This document shows positions 18,874-28,491 of a stretch of DNA of 64,000 bases, piece after piece. Source of the stretch: Hydrogenophaga sp. (GTDB lineage Bacteria > Pseudomonadota > Gammaproteobacteria > Burkholderiales > Burkholderiaceae_C); the NCBI RefSeq assembly GCF_018780385.1, contig NZ_JADMJO010000038.1:1-64000 (forward strand). The letters run 5' to 3'. Each line of letters opens with the position of its first letter. The first letter of the stretch is position 1. A program made the position numbers and the translations under genes. The notes under the pieces were generated by a model. The model was not told the DNA's origin. It did no database searches and was given only the letters and a program-made list of their open reading frames with translations.

Positions 18874-20004
18874 ATGTACGAAGCTTTCTACGGGCTGAGC
18901 AACAAGCCTTTCCAGCTCAACCCCGACCCCCGTTTTTATTACAGCAGCAAGCCGCATCGGCGTGCGCGTTCCTACCTTGTCTACGGGGTCATGCGCGGTG
19001 AGGGCTTCATCGTCATCACCGGTGAAGTCGGCGCAGGCAAGACCACCATCGTGCGCGATCTGCTCGACAGTCTGGAAAACGGATCGGTGGTGGCTGCACA
19101 TCTGGTGAGCACGCAACTCGGTGCAGAAGACGCACTCAAGCTGGTGTGCGCAGCGTTTGGTGTGGCGGTGCGCGGCACCGGCAAGGCTGACATGCTGATG
19201 GCGCTGGAAGCCTTCTTCATCACCCAGACGACCCAGGGAAAACGCTGCTTGTTGATCGTGGATGAAGCGCAGAACCTGCAGCCTTTGGCGGTGGAAGAGC
19301 TGCGCATGCTCTCCAACTTCCAGTTTGGCGATCAGGCATTGCTCCAGACCTTCCTGGTGGGTCAACCGGAGTTTCGGGACATCCTGCAGGGCCCGAGCAT
19401 GCTGCAGCTTCGGCAACGCGTCACGGCGCGCTGCCATCTGGGGCCGTTGGACGAGGAAGACACCCGCGCCTATGTGGAACACCGTCTCAAGTGCGCAGGA
19501 GCCACCGACAAGCCCACCTTCGACGCGGCAGTGTTTGCGGCGCTCTTCCAGCACTCGGGCGGCATCCCGCGCCGCATCAACACTTTGTGTGATCGTTTGT
19601 TGCTGTTGGGCTATTTGTCTGAAATGACACACCTGACGCTGGACGCACTCAACGAAGTGGTGGCTGAAATGCAGGTGGAAAACGCAGGAGCACCTTCGCG
19701 GGTTGCGGAAGACCAGGAGCGCTGGGCGCACCTGCCCAACGCAGGTTTGAGCGCGGCCCCCACCTGGATGGCCGACGACATGGATCTGACCGAACTGGCG
19801 CTGGACCCCACGCTCGTGGACGGCATGAACGACCAGCTCACACGCGTGTCGGCCGAGCAGTTGAGCACCCGCTTGCTTCGAATGGAACGCAGCGTGTTGC
19901 GACAGGAGCGCATCAGTCTTGAAATTTTGAGTTCGCTCAAGAAGATCGTTGCTGCCGCCCGCAAGCCACGCGCCAATGGCCCGACCACGGACTTGCCCAA
20001 GTAA
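18874..20004 (+). CDS. XrtA-associated AAA ATPase (ExeA/GspA-like)
   Basis: 376 residues. The start MYEAFYGLSNKPFQLNPDPRFYY is the signature N-terminus of this family. Walker A GEVGAGKTT at about residues 50-58 and Walker B LLIVDEAQNL follow, then sensor and arginine-finger regions (FRDILQGPSMLQLRQRVTAR). The C-terminal 100 residues are variable. Cytoplasmic ATPase; its exact role in the export machinery is not established. Starts 3 bp after the upstream gene. Confidence 0.93.
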   Translation: MYEAFYGLSNKPFQLNPDPRFYYSSKPHRRARSYLVYGVMRGEGFIVITGEVGAGKTTIVRDLLDSLENGSVVAAHLVSTQLGAEDALKLVCAAFGVAVRGTGKADMLMALEAFFITQTTQGKRCLLIVDEAQNLQPLAVEELRMLSNFQFGDQALLQTFLVGQPEFRDILQGPSMLQLRQRVTARCHLGPLDEEDTRAYVEHRLKCAGATDKPTFDAAVFAALFQHSGGIPRRINTLCDRLLLLGYLSEMTHLTLDALNEVVAEMQVENAGAPSRVAEDQERWAHLPNAGLSAAPTWMADDMDLTELALDPTLVDGMNDQLTRVSAEQLSTRLLRMERSVLRQERISLEILSSLKKIVAAARKPRANGPTTDLPK

Positions 20005-20009
20005 ACATC

Positions 20010-20888
20010 ATGCTGGCCCGATCGACCATCACCAACGCCTTGACGATCGACGTCGAAGACTACTTCCAGGTTTCTGCGTTTGCACCGCACATCGATCGCG
20101 CCGATTGGGACAGTCGTGAATGCCGCGTCGAGCACAACATCGACCGCATCCTGAAACTGCTGGACAACGAACAGACCAAGGCAACTTTCTTCACCTTGGG
20201 ATGGGTCGCCGAGCGGTATCCCCAGATGGTGCGCCGCATCGTGAGCGAAGGCCACGAACTCGCCAGCCATGGGTATGGTCACCAACGTGCCTCCGATCTG
20301 ACGGAAGCAGAGTTCTTCCACGACGTGTCGCACGCCAAGGCGCTGCTTGAAGACATCGGCGGGCAACGGGTGCAGGGATACCGTGCGCCGAGTTTCTCCA
20401 TTGGCACGGGCAACCTCTGGGCGCTTGACGTCTTGCTGCGCGCTGGGTACCGCTACAGTTCGAGCATCTATCCCGTCAAGCACGACCACTACGGCATGCC
20501 CGACGCCCCTCGTTTCGCGCACCAGATCCGTGAAGGCTTGATGGAGGTTCCGCCCACCACTTTGCGCTTGTTCAATCGCAATCTGCCGTCCGGCGGCGGC
20601 GGCTATTTTCGCTTGCTGCCCTATGCGTTGTCACGCTGGATGCTGCAACAAGTCAACCTGCGCGACGCCGAGTCGGCGATCTTTTACTTTCACCCCTGGG
20701 AGATCGATGTCGATCAGCCCCGCGTGCCCGGTATCGACCTCAAGACGCGCTTTCGCCACTACGTGAACATCGGTCGTACCGAGCAACGGCTGGCGCGTCT
20801 CCTCAAGGATTTCCGTTGGGGTCGCATGGACGACATTTTCCTGAAAGACCGCGCCTCAGATCGTTTGACAGGGGTGCCCGTTGTCTGA
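20010..20888 (+). CDS. XrtA-associated polysaccharide deacetylase
   Basis: 292 residues, NodB-type. The catalytic/metal motifs are LTIDVEDYFQVSAF (Asp pair) and ELASHGYGHQR (His pair), with RAPSFSIG later and the C-terminal FYFHPWEID. It removes N-acetyl groups from the growing glycan. No signal peptide is seen, in line with the exosortase-linked subgroup. Its 3' end overlaps the next gene by 8 bp. Confidence 0.94.
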   Translation: MLARSTITNALTIDVEDYFQVSAFAPHIDRADWDSRECRVEHNIDRILKLLDNEQTKATFFTLGWVAERYPQMVRRIVSEGHELASHGYGHQRASDLTEAEFFHDVSHAKALLEDIGGQRVQGYRAPSFSIGTGNLWALDVLLRAGYRYSSSIYPVKHDHYGMPDAPRFAHQIREGLMEVPPTTLRLFNRNLPSGGGGYFRLLPYALSRWMLQQVNLRDAESAIFYFHPWEIDVDQPRVPGIDLKTRFRHYVNIGRTEQRLARLLKDFRWGRMDDIFLKDRASDRLTGVPVV

Positions 20889-21933
20889 TCGCGGCACCCT
20901 GCAGATTCAGCGCCTGGACAGCACCCAACCCGACCAGGTCGCCCGATGGGAGGCCTTTGTTGAGCACTGTCCCAATGCCACGTTTTTCCACCGCGCGGGA
21001 TGGCAAACCGTCATCCGTGATGTATTCCGGCACCCCACGTATTTCCTCTTTGCCGAGCAAGGCGGCGAGATCCAGGGTGTGCTGCCCCTGGCCCATGTGA
21101 AAAGCCGGCTTTTCGGCAACGCGCTCACCGGATTGCCCTTTGCTGTGTATGGCGGCGTGGCATCCGAATCGGAAACCGCCGCAGCCGCGCTGGAATCCGA
21201 AGCGCAACGCCTGGCGATCGAACTGGACACCGATCATCTGGAGCTTCGCCACATTGACCGCCGCCACACCGACTGGCCGGTGCAGGAGCTCTACGTCACC
21301 TTCCGCAAGGCCATCCTGCCCAAGGAAGAAGACAACATGCTCGCCATTCCGCGCAAGCAACGCGCCATGGTGCGCAAGGGCATCAAGAATGGCCTCACGT
21401 CCCAGGTCGACGCGAATGCCGATCGCTTCTTTGCCCTGTACGCGGACAACGTGCACCGCCACGGCACACCCGCTTTTCCCAAACGTTACTTTCAGACCCT
21501 GATGCAGACGTTTGGCAATGACTGCGAAGTGCTGACCGTGAGTTCGGCTGAAGGTCGGCCGCTTTCCAGCGTGCTGAGCTTTTACTTTCGAGACGAAGTG
21601 TTGCCGTACTACGCCGGCGACGACGAGGCGGCGCGCGACCTTGCGGCCAACGACTTCAAGTATTGGGAGCTCATGCGAACGGCCTGCGCGCGTGGGCTCA
21701 AGTCGTTTGACTACGGTCGCAGCAAAGAGGGCACCGGACCCTATGCGTTCAAGCGCAACTGGGGCTTTGAGCCCACGCCGCTGAACTACGAATACCGTTT
21801 GTACAAACGCGAGAACATTCCGCAGAACAATCCGGCCAACGCCAAGTACAAGCTGCTGATCGCCACTTGGCGCCGCATGCCCCTGGGCCTGGCCAATTGG
21901 CTGGGTCCGTTCATCGTGCGCAACCTCGGCTGA
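20881..21933 (+). CDS. FemAB-family XrtA/PEP-CTERM-associated acyl/aminoacyl transferase-like protein
   Basis: 350 residues starting at TTG 20881, overlapping the deacetylase stop, a sign of translational coupling. The double-GNAT FemAB fold shows in FFHRAGWQTVIRDVFRHPTYFLFAEQGGEI and the C-terminal FDYGRSKEGTGPYAFKRNWG. FemAB proteins move aminoacyl groups onto peptidoglycan precursors; the acceptor in exosortase loci is not known. Conserved position before the sugar transferase gene. Confidence 0.92.
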   Translation: MSDRGTLQIQRLDSTQPDQVARWEAFVEHCPNATFFHRAGWQTVIRDVFRHPTYFLFAEQGGEIQGVLPLAHVKSRLFGNALTGLPFAVYGGVASESETAAAALESEAQRLAIELDTDHLELRHIDRRHTDWPVQELYVTFRKAILPKEEDNMLAIPRKQRAMVRKGIKNGLTSQVDANADRFFALYADNVHRHGTPAFPKRYFQTLMQTFGNDCEVLTVSSAEGRPLSSVLSFYFRDEVLPYYAGDDEAARDLAANDFKYWELMRTACARGLKSFDYGRSKEGTGPYAFKRNWGFEPTPLNYEYRLYKRENIPQNNPANAKYKLLIATWRRMPLGLANWLGPFIVRNLG

Positions 21934-21943
21934 GCAGGCATCC

Positions 21944-23188
21944 ATGGCCAACCTGCTGTACCTCGTTCACCGCCTGCCTTACCCGCCCAACAAGGGTGAC
22001 AAGGTGCGCTCGTACCACTTGTTGCGCCACCTGCTGCAGCGTCACCGCGTGTTTCTCGGCACCTTCCTGGACGACCCGGACGACGAGCAACACCTGCCGA
22101 CGCTCAAGGCCCTGTGCCCGGACATGCACGTGGAGCGCATCGTGCCTCGCAATGCGAAGTTGAAAAGCCTCACGGGCCTGCTCACGGGTGAAGCCCTGAC
22201 GCTGGCTTATTACCGCAGCGCCGGCATGCAGCGGTGGGTGCAGGAAATAGCCCGCCAGCACAGCCTGCAGGCCAGTGTTGTGTTTTCGTCGGCCATGGCG
22301 CAGTACGCGCAGCCGCTCACGCCGCAAGTGCCGATGCTGGTGGACTTTGTTGATGTGGACTCGGCCAAATGGACGCAATACGCCCCGGCGCACCGCTGGC
22401 CGTTGTCGATGCTCTATCGGCGCGAAGGCCAGCGACTGCTGGCTTATGAGCGCGAGGTGGCCGCTCAGGCCCATCGTTCCTATTTCGTCACCCCTAACGA
22501 AACTGCGCTGTTCGTCTCCCAGGCGCCCGAATGCCACGACAAGGTTCAGTCCTTGAGCAATGGCGTGGACGCCGACTTCTTCTCGCCTGATCCTCAGCGA
22601 GTCAGCCCATTCTCCGCCGGCGAGCAGGCGGTGGTGTTCACCGGTGCGATGGACTACTGGCCCAACATCGATGGGGTGAGTTGGTTCGTGGCCGACATGC
22701 TCCCGCGCCTGCGAGCCCATTGGCCACGCGCGCGGTTCTATATTGTGGGTCGCAGCCCGTCGGCGCTGGTGCAGTCGCTGGCCAGCGAACACGTGGTGGT
22801 CACCGGGACGGTGCCTGACGTGCGCCCCTACCTGCAGCATGCTGCGGCCGTGGTCGCGCCCTTGCGCGTGGCGCGAGGCATTCAAAACAAGATTCTCGAA
22901 GCCATGGCCATGGAGCAGGCCGTGATCACGGTCAACAGCTGCGCCGACGCCATTGGCGCGTCGGCAGAGCAGGGCCTGCTGCGCGCCGAGACCCCCGAGG
23001 AGTTCGTGCAAGCCTTGCAGCCTTTGCTGGACACCCCCGGGCGCGCTGCCGATCTGGGCGTGCGGGCTCGAGCGTATGTGGAACATGGTTTCAGTTGGCA
23101 GGCACATCTCAGCGGCATCGACCAATGCCTCGGCACCTTGCCCAGCACCGACGCCCTGAACCCAGCGGAGGCCGCCATTCATGTCTGA
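21944..23188 (+). CDS. XrtA-associated glycosyltransferase (GT4-like, TIGR03087 type)
   Basis: 414 residues. The N-terminus MANLLYLVHRLPYPPNKGDKVRSYHLLRHL is strongly typical for this exosortase-linked sugar transferase group. The C-terminal GT-B donor half has VVFTGAMDYWPNIDGV and APLRVARGIQNKILEAMAMEQAVI with the donor-binding Glu. It adds a sugar during repeat-unit assembly at the inner membrane. Overlaps the exosortase gene by 8 bp. Confidence 0.93.
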   Translation: MANLLYLVHRLPYPPNKGDKVRSYHLLRHLLQRHRVFLGTFLDDPDDEQHLPTLKALCPDMHVERIVPRNAKLKSLTGLLTGEALTLAYYRSAGMQRWVQEIARQHSLQASVVFSSAMAQYAQPLTPQVPMLVDFVDVDSAKWTQYAPAHRWPLSMLYRREGQRLLAYEREVAAQAHRSYFVTPNETALFVSQAPECHDKVQSLSNGVDADFFSPDPQRVSPFSAGEQAVVFTGAMDYWPNIDGVSWFVADMLPRLRAHWPRARFYIVGRSPSALVQSLASEHVVVTGTVPDVRPYLQHAAAVVAPLRVARGIQNKILEAMAMEQAVITVNSCADAIGASAEQGLLRAETPEEFVQALQPLLDTPGRAADLGVRARAYVEHGFSWQAHLSGIDQCLGTLPSTDALNPAEAAIHV

Positions 23189-24761
23189 AGCCACACGCTT
23201 TCCTGCCCATTGGCGCATGCCTCTGGTTTCGCTGGTGCTGTTGCTGCTGGCGATCCTGGCACTCCACGCGCACACGCTCATGGGCATGGTCTCCATCTGG
23301 TCGCGCTCCGACACGTATGCGCACGGTTTTGTTGTGCCCCTCATTTCACTGTGGCTGATCTGGCGCATTCGCCATTCGCTGGCGGCGTTGCAGCCGCGCC
23401 CCAGTTGGGTGGCCTGTGTGGTGCTGTTCGGCGCCGCAGGCCTTTGGCTGGCAGGCGATCTCGTGGCTGTGAATGCCGCGACCCAGCTGGCTTTGGTGAT
23501 GCTCCTGGTGCTGGCGGTGCCGGCAGTCCTGGGTTGGCAACTGGCCTGGGCCATGGCATTTCCGCTGGGCTTCCTGTTTTTTGCCGTGCCCATTGGCGAC
23601 TTCATGATGCCCCAGTTCATGGAGTGGACCGCCGACTTCACCGTCCTGGCGCTGCGTCTGAGCGGTGTACCGGTGTACCGCGAAGGCCTGCAGTTCATCA
23701 TCCCGTCGGGCGCGTGGTCGGTGGTTGAAGCCTGCAGCGGCATCCGCTACATGATCGCGTCCGTCACGGTGGGCTGCCTGTTTGCCTACCTGAGCTACAA
23801 GAGCCTGACCAAACGCCTGATCTTCGTCGGCGTCGCGATCCTGGTGCCCTTGGTGGCCAACTGGATGCGTGCGTACATGATCGTGATGCTGGGCCATCTC
23901 TCGGGCAACGAGCTTGCCACGGGTGTGGACCACCTGATCTATGGATGGGTGTTCTTCGGGGTGGTGATTCTGGCCATGCTGTTTGTGGGAGCCCGTTGGG
24001 CCGACGCGCCCGAGCCCAGCGCAAAACCTCTGGGTGCTGTCGACATGGCCCGTCTGGCCGCTGCCCAGCCACGCTGGTCCACCGCCATTGCCGCGTTGGT
24101 AGCCCTGGTGATCGTGGCGTCTCCCCATGTGCTCGAACGCCTGCTCGCACTGGGCGCCAACACCAGCCCGGTGGTCTTGAATGTTCCTGCTGCGCAGGCG
24201 CCCTGGCAAAACACCACCCCTCCCAGCGACTGGGTTCCCGCGTTCCGGTTTCCAGCCGCCACCGCCCACAGCGGTTACAGCGGCCCAACGGGCCAGGCCG
24301 TGGGCTTGCACCTGAGCTACTACCGGCAGCAAGATTACGAACGAAAACTGGTCAGTTCCTTGAACATGCTGGTGACCAGCCAGGACGATGGTTGGGTGCA
24401 AGTGGCGGGCGGCAGTGCCAGCACCGAACTGGCGGGTCAGCCCCTCGCGGTTGCCGCTGCAACGCTGCGCCAGAAATCCACAGTGTTGGCCGGTAACGCC
24501 GTTCGTCTGCGGGCATGGCGCTTGTATTGGGTCCATGGCCGCTTCACCGCCAGTGACGTGCAGGCGAAACTTCAAGGTGCTCTGTCACGTTTGACGGGGC
24601 AGGGTGACGACGGTGCCATCGTCGTGTTCTATACCCCGCTTGACGCCAACCTGCCCGAAGCTGAAGCGCGCTCCGCCGCAGACGATGTCCTGCAGAACTT
24701 CGTCCGAATCCACGGCACCACTCTGGAAGCTGCGCTGAAGCAAACGCGCGAATCCCCTTGA
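23181..24761 (+). CDS. xrtA: Exosortase A fused to EpsI domain
   Basis: 526 residues. The first 290 are eight or so membrane segments with the exosortase catalytic set: Cys185 in VEACSGIRY, Arg230 in NWMRAYM and His251 in GVDHLIYG. The remaining 230 residues are an EpsI-like periplasmic domain (SDWVPAFRFPAATAHSGYSG, then VGLHLSYYRQQDYERKLVSS). The enzyme cleaves the PEP-CTERM sorting signal of secreted proteins and is thought to transfer them to a membrane or polysaccharide anchor. A matching PEP-CTERM protein is encoded at 57976-58749. Last gene of the core operon. Confidence 0.96.
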   Translation: MSEATRFPAHWRMPLVSLVLLLLAILALHAHTLMGMVSIWSRSDTYAHGFVVPLISLWLIWRIRHSLAALQPRPSWVACVVLFGAAGLWLAGDLVAVNAATQLALVMLLVLAVPAVLGWQLAWAMAFPLGFLFFAVPIGDFMMPQFMEWTADFTVLALRLSGVPVYREGLQFIIPSGAWSVVEACSGIRYMIASVTVGCLFAYLSYKSLTKRLIFVGVAILVPLVANWMRAYMIVMLGHLSGNELATGVDHLIYGWVFFGVVILAMLFVGARWADAPEPSAKPLGAVDMARLAAAQPRWSTAIAALVALVIVASPHVLERLLALGANTSPVVLNVPAAQAPWQNTTPPSDWVPAFRFPAATAHSGYSGPTGQAVGLHLSYYRQQDYERKLVSSLNMLVTSQDDGWVQVAGGSASTELAGQPLAVAAATLRQKSTVLAGNAVRLRAWRLYWVHGRFTASDVQAKLQGALSRLTGQGDDGAIVVFYTPLDANLPEAEARSAADDVLQNFVRIHGTTLEAALKQTRESP

Positions 24762-24798
24762 CGCCATGGAACACGCCCTTTCTTCAACTGCTCACTCT

Positions 24799-26157
24799 TC
24801 AGAGCGTGGGCACTGCCACCTGGCTGATCACGTAGCGGTATTTGCCGGATTTCTCCGGTGGAATTTCGTCGACCAGACGGACATTCACGGTGACATCAGC
24901 GCCCAGGCGGGCTTTGGCGCCACTCTCGATGCCGGGCAGAAGCGCGCGGTCGAAATGCTCGTCGGTGACCAGCAGGATGTGGGTCAAATCCAGGCTCTCC
25001 TGCACGATCTTGAATTGTTTGACGCCCGCAAGATCCCGCACGATGTAGATGAGCGACAGGCCGTGCATCACGGTGCCGTTGCGAGCCACCAGGAAATCGG
25101 TGCTGCGCCCCTGCAGCTCCTTCAGCAGGGGCAGCGTGCGGCCACATGCGCACAACTCGCTGCCCAGCGCGCCGATGTCGCCAGTCCGGTACCGAACGAA
25201 CGGGAAATGGCGAGTCGCGAGGTGGGTGACCACGATCTCGCCACTCTCACCCTGGGGCAGCACCTTGCCTTGCGGGTCCACGATTTCCACGATCACGTCT
25301 TCGTGGGTCAGATGCATTCCGCCTGACGGACATTCGTGTGCGATGAAGCCAGCATCCCTTCCTCCATATCCGTTGGCCACCGGGCAGTTGAACACCCGCT
25401 GGATCAGCTCCCGCTGGTGGTCGTACAGGCGTTCCGAGGTGACGAAGGCCACCTTGATGCCCAGGTTGTCCATCTTGATGTGGTGCGTCTCGGCGTGCCG
25501 TGCAATGTGGGCGAAGGCCGACGGGTACCCGAACAACATGGCCGGGCGCGTGGTGCGAATCTTCTCGATGAACCCTGCAACCTTTTCTGGCGACATCTCG
25601 AACGCTGGAAGCAACTGGGTCCTCATGATCGCGTCGCGCCAGTACCGTGCCCGGTCCTGCGAAGTCAGCTCGATCGGAGAGCCCCACAACACGATCTCGG
25701 GGTCGCCAATGTCCACATCCCACCAGCGGGTGGCACGCCATTTGGCTGCCACGTCGTGGCTCACGCGCTCCTTGCCGATGAAGAACACCAAGGGCTCCCC
25801 GCTGGATCCCCCGGTGTTGAAGCGCGCCAGATCGCTCGCGCCTTCTGACTTGAGGGCTTCGGTATGAGCACGAATCTCGGTCTTGGTCAGGAAGGGCAGG
25901 CGCTGCAGATCGCTGCAGCTGGTCACCCCATGCGGATCAAAGCGCAAGCTGCCAAACAGGTCGCGGTAGTAGGGGACGTGCTGTCCCGCGTGGACGAGCA
26001 GGCTCTTCAAGCGGGTCACCCTCAGTTCTTCCAACCGGTCTCTGGGCCAGTACTGGCTGGCTTCCATGTCCCGCTTCACACGCACCGTGGAGTGTTTTTT
26101 CAGGCGCTCCTGCAAAGGAAAGATCAGGTCGGAGATGAGGCGTGTGTGAAGAGTCAT
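24799..26157 (-). CDS. Phenylacetate-CoA ligase-like (CapK family) adenylate-forming protein
   Basis: 452 residues from the ATG at 26157 (MTLHTRLISDLIFPLQERL); the frame is open 87 bp further but that lies over the opposite promoter region. AMP-binding motif LARFNTGGSSGEPLVFFIG and EIVVTHLATRHFPFVRYRTGD are those of the PaaK/CapK group found in capsule loci. It should adenylate a carboxylic acid and may supply an acyl group for glycan decoration. The only minus-strand gene among about 30 kb of plus-strand genes. Confidence 0.88.
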   Translation of the reverse strand: MTLHTRLISDLIFPLQERLKKHSTVRVKRDMEASQYWPRDRLEELRVTRLKSLLVHAGQHVPYYRDLFGSLRFDPHGVTSCSDLQRLPFLTKTEIRAHTEALKSEGASDLARFNTGGSSGEPLVFFIGKERVSHDVAAKWRATRWWDVDIGDPEIVLWGSPIELTSQDRARYWRDAIMRTQLLPAFEMSPEKVAGFIEKIRTTRPAMLFGYPSAFAHIARHAETHHIKMDNLGIKVAFVTSERLYDHQRELIQRVFNCPVANGYGGRDAGFIAHECPSGGMHLTHEDVIVEIVDPQGKVLPQGESGEIVVTHLATRHFPFVRYRTGDIGALGSELCACGRTLPLLKELQGRSTDFLVARNGTVMHGLSLIYIVRDLAGVKQFKIVQESLDLTHILLVTDEHFDRALLPGIESGAKARLGADVTVNVRLVDEIPPEKSGKYRYVISQVAVPTL

Positions 26158-26242
26158 GTGCAAATGGTAGACCGGTCGTTGCGGGCATTGCGATCGGAGT
26201 CGTTGTTTTTTGGTGGGGTCACGTTGTGTCGGGAGGCTTTTC

Positions 26243-27277
26243 ATGAGTGAACGTTCAGGCTATCAGCATCACATCCATGTGTTCAGGGGTGTGGCCATCA
26301 TCGGCATCGTCATTGCGCACACCATTCCTTCGCTTGATTGGAGTCAGGCACCCCTGATCGGACGCATCGCAGATGCGCTGGCCAATCAGAGCTCCATCTT
26401 CTTTTTCTTCATTGCGGGGTACTTGTTTCAACACTTGAGCGCCCGCTTCGTGTTCAAGAGCTATCTGAAGCAGAAGTTCCTGACGGTCATTTCGCCGTAC
26501 ATCATCTTGTCCGTGCCGGCGCTAGTCATCTTCACGCTCTTCGTTCAACGGACCGGGATCTCGGCCAGTTTTTATGAGATGCCCCTGTGGGGGCAGATCG
26601 GCTTCTTCCTCATCACTGGCAAGCATCTGGCGCCCCTGTGGTTCGTGCCGACCATCTCGCTTTTCTACTTGGCCGCTCCACTGTTGCTGTGGGTGGATCG
26701 CCGCGCTCCACGTCTCTATTGGTTGATCTTGCCGTTGTTGCTGTTGTCTACCTACCTGGGACGCGATGGACAGTTGGGACCGATTGACAAAGCGATCTAC
26801 CTTCTGCCCGCCTATCTGCTGGGAATGGCGTTTTCGCACTACAAGGAAACAGCGCTGGTGTTGGTTGCTCGATGGTGGTGGTTGCTGCTGCCCGTCGTCC
26901 TGGTGGCTGGAGCCGCCTTGGTGCTTGAGTTGCCACAACCCCCGCACTACCACTTTCCCATGAAGATGGCGGGATGCCTTCTTCTGGTGTATGTCCTTTA
27001 CAAGCATCACCATGTGTTCGGTCGTCGGTTGGACTATGTGGCCGAGGTGAGCTTCGGCATCTTTTTCATTCATGCCTACTTCATCTCTGCCATCAAGATC
27101 GCGACGGTTTATCTGGTGGAGGGTTCTGTCTACAAAGGCGTTGGCGGTGACGTGATTCCTGGTGGCATTTTCATGCTGCTCATCTACGCCGGCGCAGTGC
27201 TGTTTCTGTCGACGCTATCGATATGGGTGGCGAAAAAGGTGTTGGGGAAATACAGCCGCAGGATCATCGGCGCCTGA
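26243..27277 (+). CDS. Membrane acyltransferase family 3 (sugar O-acyltransferase)
   Basis: 344 residues from ATG 26243 with GGGAGG upstream. About ten hydrophobic segments and the family signature near the N-terminus (HHIHVFRGVAIIGIVIAHTIP) with conserved His and Arg. It would transfer acetyl or another acyl group to a sugar at the cytoplasmic membrane. Ends 2 bp before the next glycosyltransferase gene. Confidence 0.88.
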   Translation: MSERSGYQHHIHVFRGVAIIGIVIAHTIPSLDWSQAPLIGRIADALANQSSIFFFFIAGYLFQHLSARFVFKSYLKQKFLTVISPYIILSVPALVIFTLFVQRTGISASFYEMPLWGQIGFFLITGKHLAPLWFVPTISLFYLAAPLLLWVDRRAPRLYWLILPLLLLSTYLGRDGQLGPIDKAIYLLPAYLLGMAFSHYKETALVLVARWWWLLLPVVLVAGAALVLELPQPPHYHFPMKMAGCLLLVYVLYKHHHVFGRRLDYVAEVSFGIFFIHAYFISAIKIATVYLVEGSVYKGVGGDVIPGGIFMLLIYAGAVLFLSTLSIWVAKKVLGKYSRRIIGA

Positions 27278-27279
27278 TC

Positions 27280-28491
27280 ATGCGAATTCTTCACGTTCTG
27301 GACCACTCCATCCCGCTGCACAGCGGCTACACCTTCCGCACGGCGGCCCTGTTGCGCGAGCAGCGGGCACGCGGCTGGCAGACCTTTCATCTCACGTCGC
27401 CCAAACAAGGCCCCGTGGAGGTGGCAGAGGAAAGCATCGACGAGCTGCACTTCTTCCGTACACAGGTTCAGACGCGTGCGAGCCAGCTTCCTCTGATGGG
27501 CGAACTCCAGCTGATGAGCGCGCTGGCGCGCCGGTTGCAGACCGTTGTTGACCAAGTGCGCCCAGACATCATTCATGCCCACTCGCCGGTGCTCAATGCC
27601 TTGCCCGCCCTCAAGGTGGGTCGGCGCAACGGCATTCCCGTGGTGTACGAGATCCGTGCCTTCTGGGAAGACGCCGCGGTCGACCACGGCAGCACCCGCG
27701 AGGGGAGCCTGCGCTACCGAGCCACGCGGGCGCTGGAAAGCCATGCCATTCGCCAAGCCAGCCATGTGTTCACCATTTGCGAAGGATTGCGCAGCGACAT
27801 CGTCGCCCGAGGTGTGCCGTCGGCCAAGGTGACGGTGATTCCCAACGCAGTCGACGTCCAGGGTTTCCAGCTGGCCCAGGCCCCCGAGCCTGCGCTGCAA
27901 GCGCGCTGGGGTCTTCAGGGGCGCACGGTGGTGGGCTTCATCGGTTCGTTCTATGCCTACGAAGGGCTCGACCTTCTGGTGTCGGCGCTTCCTTTGCTGC
28001 TGAAATCGCGGCCGGACATCTTTCTTCTGCTGGTGGGCGGCGGACCGCAAGACGCGGCCCTCAAGGCGCAGGTTCAGGCGCTGGGTCTGGGCGATCACGT
28101 GGCGTTCACTGGCCGGGTGCCGCATGCCGAGGTCAATCGGTACTACGACCTGATCGATGTGCTCGCGTACCCGCGCCACTCCATGCGACTGACCGAACTC
28201 GTCACGCCGCTCAAACCCCTGGAAGCCATGGCCCAGGGGCACCTGTTTGTGGCCTCCGATGTGGGCGGCCACAAGGAACTCATCCGCCACGGTGAAACCG
28301 GCTGGCTGTTCAAGGCCGATGACGTCAACGCACTGGCCGATGCCATTCTGGACATGCTCCAGAATCGCGCCCGGTGGCCCGAGCTGCGCGCCAATGGCCG
28401 CCAGTTCGTGGAATCCGTGCGCAACTGGCGCAACAGCGTCGCCAATTACGAAGCGCCTTACAAGGCATTGCTCTCCAAGGGAACCCAATGA
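27280..28491 (+). CDS. Exosortase A-associated glycosyltransferase (GT4; Daro_2409-like)
   Basis: 403 residues from ATG 27280. The N-terminus [21 protein letters not shown] is the hallmark of this exosortase-linked GT4 group. Donor-site signature in [30 protein letters not shown]. Adds a hexose-type residue in repeat-unit synthesis; the sugar is unknown. Overlaps wecB by 4 bp (ATGA), so translation is coupled. Confidence 0.93.
   Translation: MRILHVLDHSIPLHSGYTFRTAALLREQRARGWQTFHLTSPKQGPVEVAEESIDELHFFRTQVQTRASQLPLMGELQLMSALARRLQTVVDQVRPDIIHAHSPVLNALPALKVGRRNGIPVVYEIRAFWEDAAVDHGSTREGSLRYRATRALESHAIRQASHVFTICEGLRSDIVARGVPSAKVTVIPNAVDVQGFQLAQAPEPALQARWGLQGRTVVGFIGSFYAYEGLDLLVSALPLLLKSRPDIFLLLVGGGPQDAALKAQVQALGLGDHVAFTGRVPHAEVNRYYDLIDVLAYPRHSMRLTELVTPLKPLEAMAQGHLFVASDVGGHKELIRHGETGWLFKADDVNALADAILDMLQNRARWPELRANGRQFVESVRNWRNSVANYEAPYKALLSKGTQ

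Noticed and set aside
21911-23743. 610-codon minus-strand frame across the glycosyltransferase and exosortase genes
   Set aside because: Antisense shadow of two confidently assigned genes; no recognisable domain.
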